Shown piece after piece: positions 59,501 through 64,000 of a DNA stretch of 64,000 nt. Position numbers and translations under genes: made by a program. The stretch's first letter is position 1. Each line of letters begins with the position of its first letter. This DNA is from Apis mellifera (Eukaryota > Arthropoda > Insecta > Hymenoptera > Apidae). Where the stretch lies: assembly GCF_003254395.2 (NCBI RefSeq), contig NC_037641.1, positions 295,001-359,000 on the forward strand, written 5' to 3'. Below the pieces are notes generated by a model. That model saw nothing but the letters and a program-made list of their open reading frames with translations. It was not told where the DNA came from and did no database searches.

Positions 59501-59626
59501 ATTTTATGCATTGTTCGATGTCGACAAGCATCACCTGTGAAAGCAGAGAGGAAACAGGAAATCTTTATCTGAAATTAACTACTAAAATTAGCATATTGAT
59601 ATAATAATAGGATGCAGGATTCTTAT

Positions 59627-59650
59627 AAATGTACATTCTTATGTACATTT
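59627..59650. repeat. 10-bp perfect inverted repeat, 4-nt loop
   Basis: AAATGTACAT and ATGTACATTT flank TCTT. About one such match is expected by chance in a window this A/T-rich. Confidence 0.7.
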
Positions 59651-59752
59651 TTGTCAATAGTTGATTTGCTTGTAGAATAACTATATATACCATTGAAGAC
59701 GTCATCACAATTCCATGTATTTCGATTAATATGAAATAGAGACGTCAAGTAG

Positions 59753-60154
59753 TGGGCAATAATATCCATATTTTTCTACTTGCTATCTTCTCATGGACGA
59801 ACAGTAATTAATCTTCAAACAACGTGAGTTTTTAATATGTAATTCAATGATATACAATTTTTTTTTTTTTTTAGATTTCTGATTTCAAAATCATAATATA
59901 TAGAATATTCAAAATATGTGGGATTATCCTTTAATTGATCGTTGAAATTAATTTCAAGCAACATTTTCTTTCACAAAAATTTTCATTCTTCATTTTTTTT
60001 TTTTTTTAGTGAATTATTAATAGAAAACGTTGGCCAATCACGAAGCTTATTCAAGTTGCAAAGATTGGCTGTACAAACAATTTTAAAAATAAATATCGAA
60101 GAAAATGTAAATATTATAGTTTATTCATCGTTCGATATAATTTTTTATCAATAA
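59753..60154 (+). CDS. Candidate two last exons, SOCS-box-like C-terminus (partial)
   Basis: Exon A is open from after TAG (59750) to a GTGAGT donor (GT at 59824-59825) and ends SSHGRTVINLQT plus two bases. A 186-bp intron ends in a long T run and AG (60008-60009). Exon B starts at 60010 in matching phase and reads ELLIENVGQSRSLFKLQRLA, VQTILKINIEENVNIIV and YSSFDIIFYQ, then TAA at 60152; AATAAA overlaps the stop. The string SRSLFKLQRLAVQTIL resembles the BC-box of SOCS domains (S-L-x-x-L-C-R-x-x-I), which recruits Elongin C to ubiquitin ligases, and HGRTVINL recalls an ankyrin-repeat turn, as in ASB proteins. The usual Cys is Gln and no LPLP Cul5 motif follows, so it may be diverged, decayed or coincidental. 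The 5' boundary of exon A is unknown. Confidence 0.33.
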
Positions 60155-60574
60155 AAAAATATTTGTTATATTCAACACATTTTCTTAGTCTACGTTTTTT
60201 TGTTAATAACTTAGGAAAACGAAAATTATTGCCTAAGAAATTATCTCTCTAGAAGAATATATAATTAATGGACAATAATTATCCTGTACATTACACATTA
60301 ATAATAGGCTATATAATATCGATTTGCTATGGCGATATATTTTATTATTTAGATTTGATTCATAAATTTAATAATAGTAATAGATTGTAAGATAAATGGA
60401 GACAATATTTTCCATACAATTTTTCATTAATTAATTGTTTTCCCAATCTATTGTTTCAGAATCTAAGAATCTCTTTATCTTAATAAATATTTGTTTAAGT
60501 GAGAATTATTAAGAAAATAATAATATAAAATGTTATTTTTAAACTGATATAAAATTTTGTATAAATTGACTTTC

Positions 60575-60605
<31 letters not shown>

Positions 60606-61195
60606 GTTATGAATTATTCATTAGTTTATTTCTTAAACACATTTTTTATTGATTTTAAATTAATTTCTATTGCAGTTTTCAATTTTATGTAAGTGAAATT
60701 GTTTGTATATAATATGTTTAATAACTGATAAAATTCTTTTAATCAATATTTAATTTCTTTGATACTCTTTTTCCAATGTTCTACTTACTACGTATTTTAC
60801 AAATAAATATAAATTTTATTTTCATAATCAACCATATATTATTCAAATACAAACATATCTTTCATATTCTTTTTTATTACTTATTGTATAATTTATAGTA
60901 TTTAAAATATCTCATTAAAATATTTAACTAATTGTCTTTTCTCTAAGCGTTTAATACTTTAATGTATTTAATTATTTAATTTAGGATTAACAAGAAGCAT
61001 ATCTAAAGATAAATGTAAAATTTATCAAGAAGAGAGATGAAAAAAAATGATAACATTATAAATTTAAAATTTCATCTTCAACAATCATATCCAAAATTGG
61101 TTACTAATGTTATCGATAATAAATTAATATTAAAATTAAAAAGAAAAAAAATGAAGATAAAAAAAAAAAAGATAATATTTTGATAATTATGGAAC
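60155..61195. other. AT-rich, nothing firm
   Basis: A TA run lies at 60574-60605. No gene supported. Confidence 0.5.
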
Positions 61196-61529
61196 AAAGA
61201 AATTTAACTTTTAGCATTATCAATAAGATTAACCACTTATTTATCTTCTATATCATCAGATGCACTATGTGAAATATCAAAAAATAATTCAGATTAGATA
61301 CGATTTTTTTTTAAAAATCAAAAATTTTACTAGGTAAGAAATTAAAAGATAATAAATAACAAAAAAGAAAACAATAACAAACTGCTGTTATTTATGATTA
61401 TAATGGACAAAATGTTTTTACAATGTCACAAATTATCAAATAAAAAATATTTTACTAGTATATTAAAGAAAATATATAAGATGTTATCAAACATGATAAG
61501 TTTCTTAACTTTCAATAAAATTTTTTTCT

Positions 61530-61790
61530 CTCTTTATATAGATATTTGGAACTTTTAAATAGAACTCATTTATTATAGTGAATAGATCAATATAAATCTA
61601 TTGCGACTGGTACACATAGATATGAGACACATTTTTCAATCTTGAAATATAGTTAAAAATTAAGAGATAAATAAAGATAATATTATACATGTAGCAATCA
61701 TATCTGATAATTCACATAATATAAAAAAATTATTAAAGATACATTTGAGATGCATTTGTTATGTTGCTTATAATAATTTTTAATATTAAA
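61530..61790 (+). pseudogene. Decayed hAT-type transposase fragment
   Basis: In one frame, interrupted by stops, the + strand gives DIW (61541-61549), and 165 nt later in the same phase SDNSHNIKKLLKIHLRCICY followed by VAYNNF (from 61703). These fit two linked hAT-superfamily landmarks: the TTDIWTS start of the catalytic core and the TDNAxN...HIxCxAHxLNL block containing a catalytic Asp. Between them, in a shifted frame, YKSIATGTHRYETHFSI recalls the SVTAHYID strand. Spacing is somewhat shorter than usual. No terminal inverted repeats or target-site duplication were found. It is a dead fossil; the similarity is judged by eye only. Confidence 0.38.
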
Positions 61791-61904
61791 TAAAAATAAT
61801 AATTATGTATTTCTATAAATCTATAATTATAACAAATTATACAGAATGTAACATATGCAAAATTTATTTTATTTAAACGATTCTAAAGTGGATAGGACTT
61901 TAAA

Positions 61905-62184
61905 TAAAACAAGAAATCGTTTAAACAAATTGTTTAAATAAAATAAGAAATTGTATAAGCATATGTTTAATAATATTATTACTTTTGAATTTTATTATTA
62001 AAAATAAAATGATAAAAATATCTATTGAAAATTTAAACTTGCAATAATATTTTATAATTAAATCACTTTAATTTTCTAATTAATTTTTTGAATTCTTTTT
62101 ATTATAGAAATATACATTAAATTACAATATACATTATATATATATATATATATTGTATATATATATATATTATATAAAATAAAG

Positions 62185-62243
<59 letters not shown>

Positions 62244-62970
62244 AAGCTTTTAATCAATATTGATAAATTATTGTATAAGATTTCAGAAGATAAAAAAGTT
62301 TAGATGCAGATTTTTAAATACAAACTTGGTATCAATTAATCTCTATGTTGTTTGAAAATCAATTATACATTACTTCAACATGTTTAAAATTTTATTTTAA
62401 TATAATTATGTTGGTTTAACAAGCATAGTAAAATAATTCATATATCATAGATTAAATATATAAATAATCAAATTTATTTTTTTATTATTGATATTTTTAT
62501 CAATTTCTGATAAATTTATTAATATATTATAATCTCAACAATTGAAGATTAGAAAAATAAGTTTTAATTTCTGAATCAATTGACTTTTAATAAGATTAAT
62601 TATTAAAAAAGTAATGCAATCAGTATTTTTATTAAATTTATGTTATAAAATATTTTATGTTATAAAATATTAAGAAATATTATAAAAATATTATATTATT
62701 ATGGATATTATGAAAAGAAAATATGTCAATAGAATTAAAATGTAATAGATTATTGTATTGCATGAATTTCTTTATATTTTTATTTATACTCTTCAATGTT
62801 AAAATGTATGTAAATATGATTAATATTTCATTTTTCATTTCTTCAATCATTATAATCTATACATTGTATATTCAAATTAACTTTGAACAAATCAATAATT
62901 AAATATACAAATAAATAAAAACCATTAATATATAACGATTTTACTTATTAAAATTTTTGATAAAATATTT
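61905..62970. repeat. Interspersed AT-rich repeat copy with long TA tract
   Basis: Same block order as 51440-53220: TTTTGAATTTTATTATTAAA, AATATCTATTGAAAATTTAA, GATGCAGATTTTTAAATACA, ATATAATTATGTTGGTTTAA, then GAATTAAAATGTAATAGATT and ACCATTAATATATAACGATT. The (TA)n tract at 62135-62239 is split by a repeated ATAAAATAAAGCTT. This single copy may show the unrearranged layout of the family. Confidence 0.9.
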
Positions 62971-64000
62971 TTTTTAAAAACTAAAATAATATTTTGATTA
63001 TAAATTCTTTTTCTTGCAAATTTTCTATAAATATATAAAAATAAAAATTTTTAATATTAAAAATAATATAAAGATTCCTATTTTTCCGTTAAAAATAGTA
63101 CAGTTAAAGATAAAAACAAATGAAAAAATGTGATAAATATATACTTGTATTGAATAAAAATTAATTAAGTTTATTAATAAATATGATTTTTCAAAGAAAA
63201 AGCTTCGAAGCGTAACATCGTTGTATTACATGTTTTTATTCGTGATGGAAAGAAAAGATATAAAAATTAAATCAAAAAAGATTATCAATAAAATTTATTA
63301 CACAATCTTTCTATTTTTTTTTAAATTTATACGTTGATTTCACTTTAGCAAACCATATTATTTATAAAGTCATATTTCAAAGGTAAAAAGATTTATTTTG
63401 TTAACAATTTCAATTAAAATCTTGATCAAAATATTCTGTCTACGATTTTTTATTTTTTATAAAATATATTGAAATATTTGACGTTTCATATGTATTTTAT
63501 CTTTTAATCTTTAACCAGTGTGTTTGAGAGACATTCATACATTTAATAATGAAAGTTCACATACATATTAAAAGTTATTTACATTATCACAAATGATAAA
63601 TTAAATTAACAATAAATTATTAAATATTCTTAAATAAGAGGAGAGCGAAGACATTCTTTATTAATAATGTTAGCACATTTTATATTAGAAACAAATTCAA
63701 GCTTGATAATTTTTTATTATAGGTTAAATCAAATAAGTATGTTTAATTAATTATCCCATCAATTATCTAGAAAAATAGATCCTCTAAAATTTGTTATTAA
63801 TTTTTCTTGATTTCGTTGATTTATAAAAAAGAAAAAAAAAATATTTCTTATAAATGTAATATTAATGTTTTTCATGATACATTTTACGTTTTCAAAAATG
63901 ATAAATAATAAATAAATTTTATTATAAAATAAAATATATAATAAAATATTAAAAAAAAATAATCTTTTAATCAAGAAGGATTATCTTCTGTTAAGATATG
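62971..64000. other. AT-rich, nothing identified
   Basis: A small GC-richer patch (63208-63227, CGAAGCGTAACATCG). No gene, repeat array or motif cluster is seen up to the window end. Confidence 0.5.

Noticed and set aside
1..64000. tRNA, rRNA, CRISPR arrays and telomeric TTAGG repeats
   Set aside because: None was seen on either strand by eye; a tRNAscan or Infernal run would be decisive.

Overview
This is AT-rich nuclear DNA from an insect, most likely a bee (Hymenoptera, probably Apis). The reasons: most of the window is by eye about four-fifths A+T; short CpG-rich islets sit in it; and a nuclear copy of mitochondrial ND5 (29548-30005) only makes sense with the invertebrate mitochondrial code (AGA as Ser, ATA as Met). 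Bee genomes are known for low GC, high CpG content and many nuclear mitochondrial inserts. There are no rRNA or tRNA genes, CRISPR arrays, bacterial-style operons or long coding genes. The window reads as an intergenic or long-intron region.

Layout. 1-1.6 kb: nested tandem repeats. 1.7-13.6 kb: the most GC/CpG-rich part, with promoter-like islets (notably 6.44-7.93 and 10.6-11.04 kb, each with a consensus NRF1-type site), several doubtful short ORFs, and possible 3'-terminal exons at 4830 and 11514. 13.7-15.5 kb: a tandem array. 15.5-26.4 kb: AT-rich filler with arrays at 20.3, 21.0-22.2 and 24.4 kb. 26.45-26.86 kb: an islet with overlapping palindromic E-boxes. 28.8-35 kb: two islets, the ND5 insert, another islet and two tandem arrays (30.8-31.4 and 31.8-33.0 kb). 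35-45 kb: mostly empty, with a SOX-motif islet (38.8 kb), an unusually long ORF on the minus strand (40.4 kb), a candidate two-exon secreted peptide gene (42.16-42.52 kb), a perfect 17-bp hairpin (43.1 kb) and an array (43.4-44.3 kb). 45.1-45.7 kb: a CpG-rich promoter candidate with a perfect RFX X-box palindrome. 46.6-53.6 kb: dense repeats, including a degenerate 31-bp-period domain (47.6-49.4 kb) and a dispersed family recurring at 61.9-63 kb. 53.6-56.2 kb: islets and small inverted repeats. 59.75-60.15 kb: two phase-compatible exons ending in a SOCS-box-like sequence. 61.5-61.8 kb: a decayed hAT-type transposase fragment.

How it works together. No pathway or multi-gene system can be read here. 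The best-supported items are the mitochondrial insert and the tandem arrays. The candidate exons, the peptide gene and the regulatory palindromes are hypotheses from splice signals, reading frame and motif matches, and their confidence is set accordingly. In AT-rich DNA, short hydrophobic ORFs and splice-like sites arise by chance, so each needs transcript or cross-species evidence.
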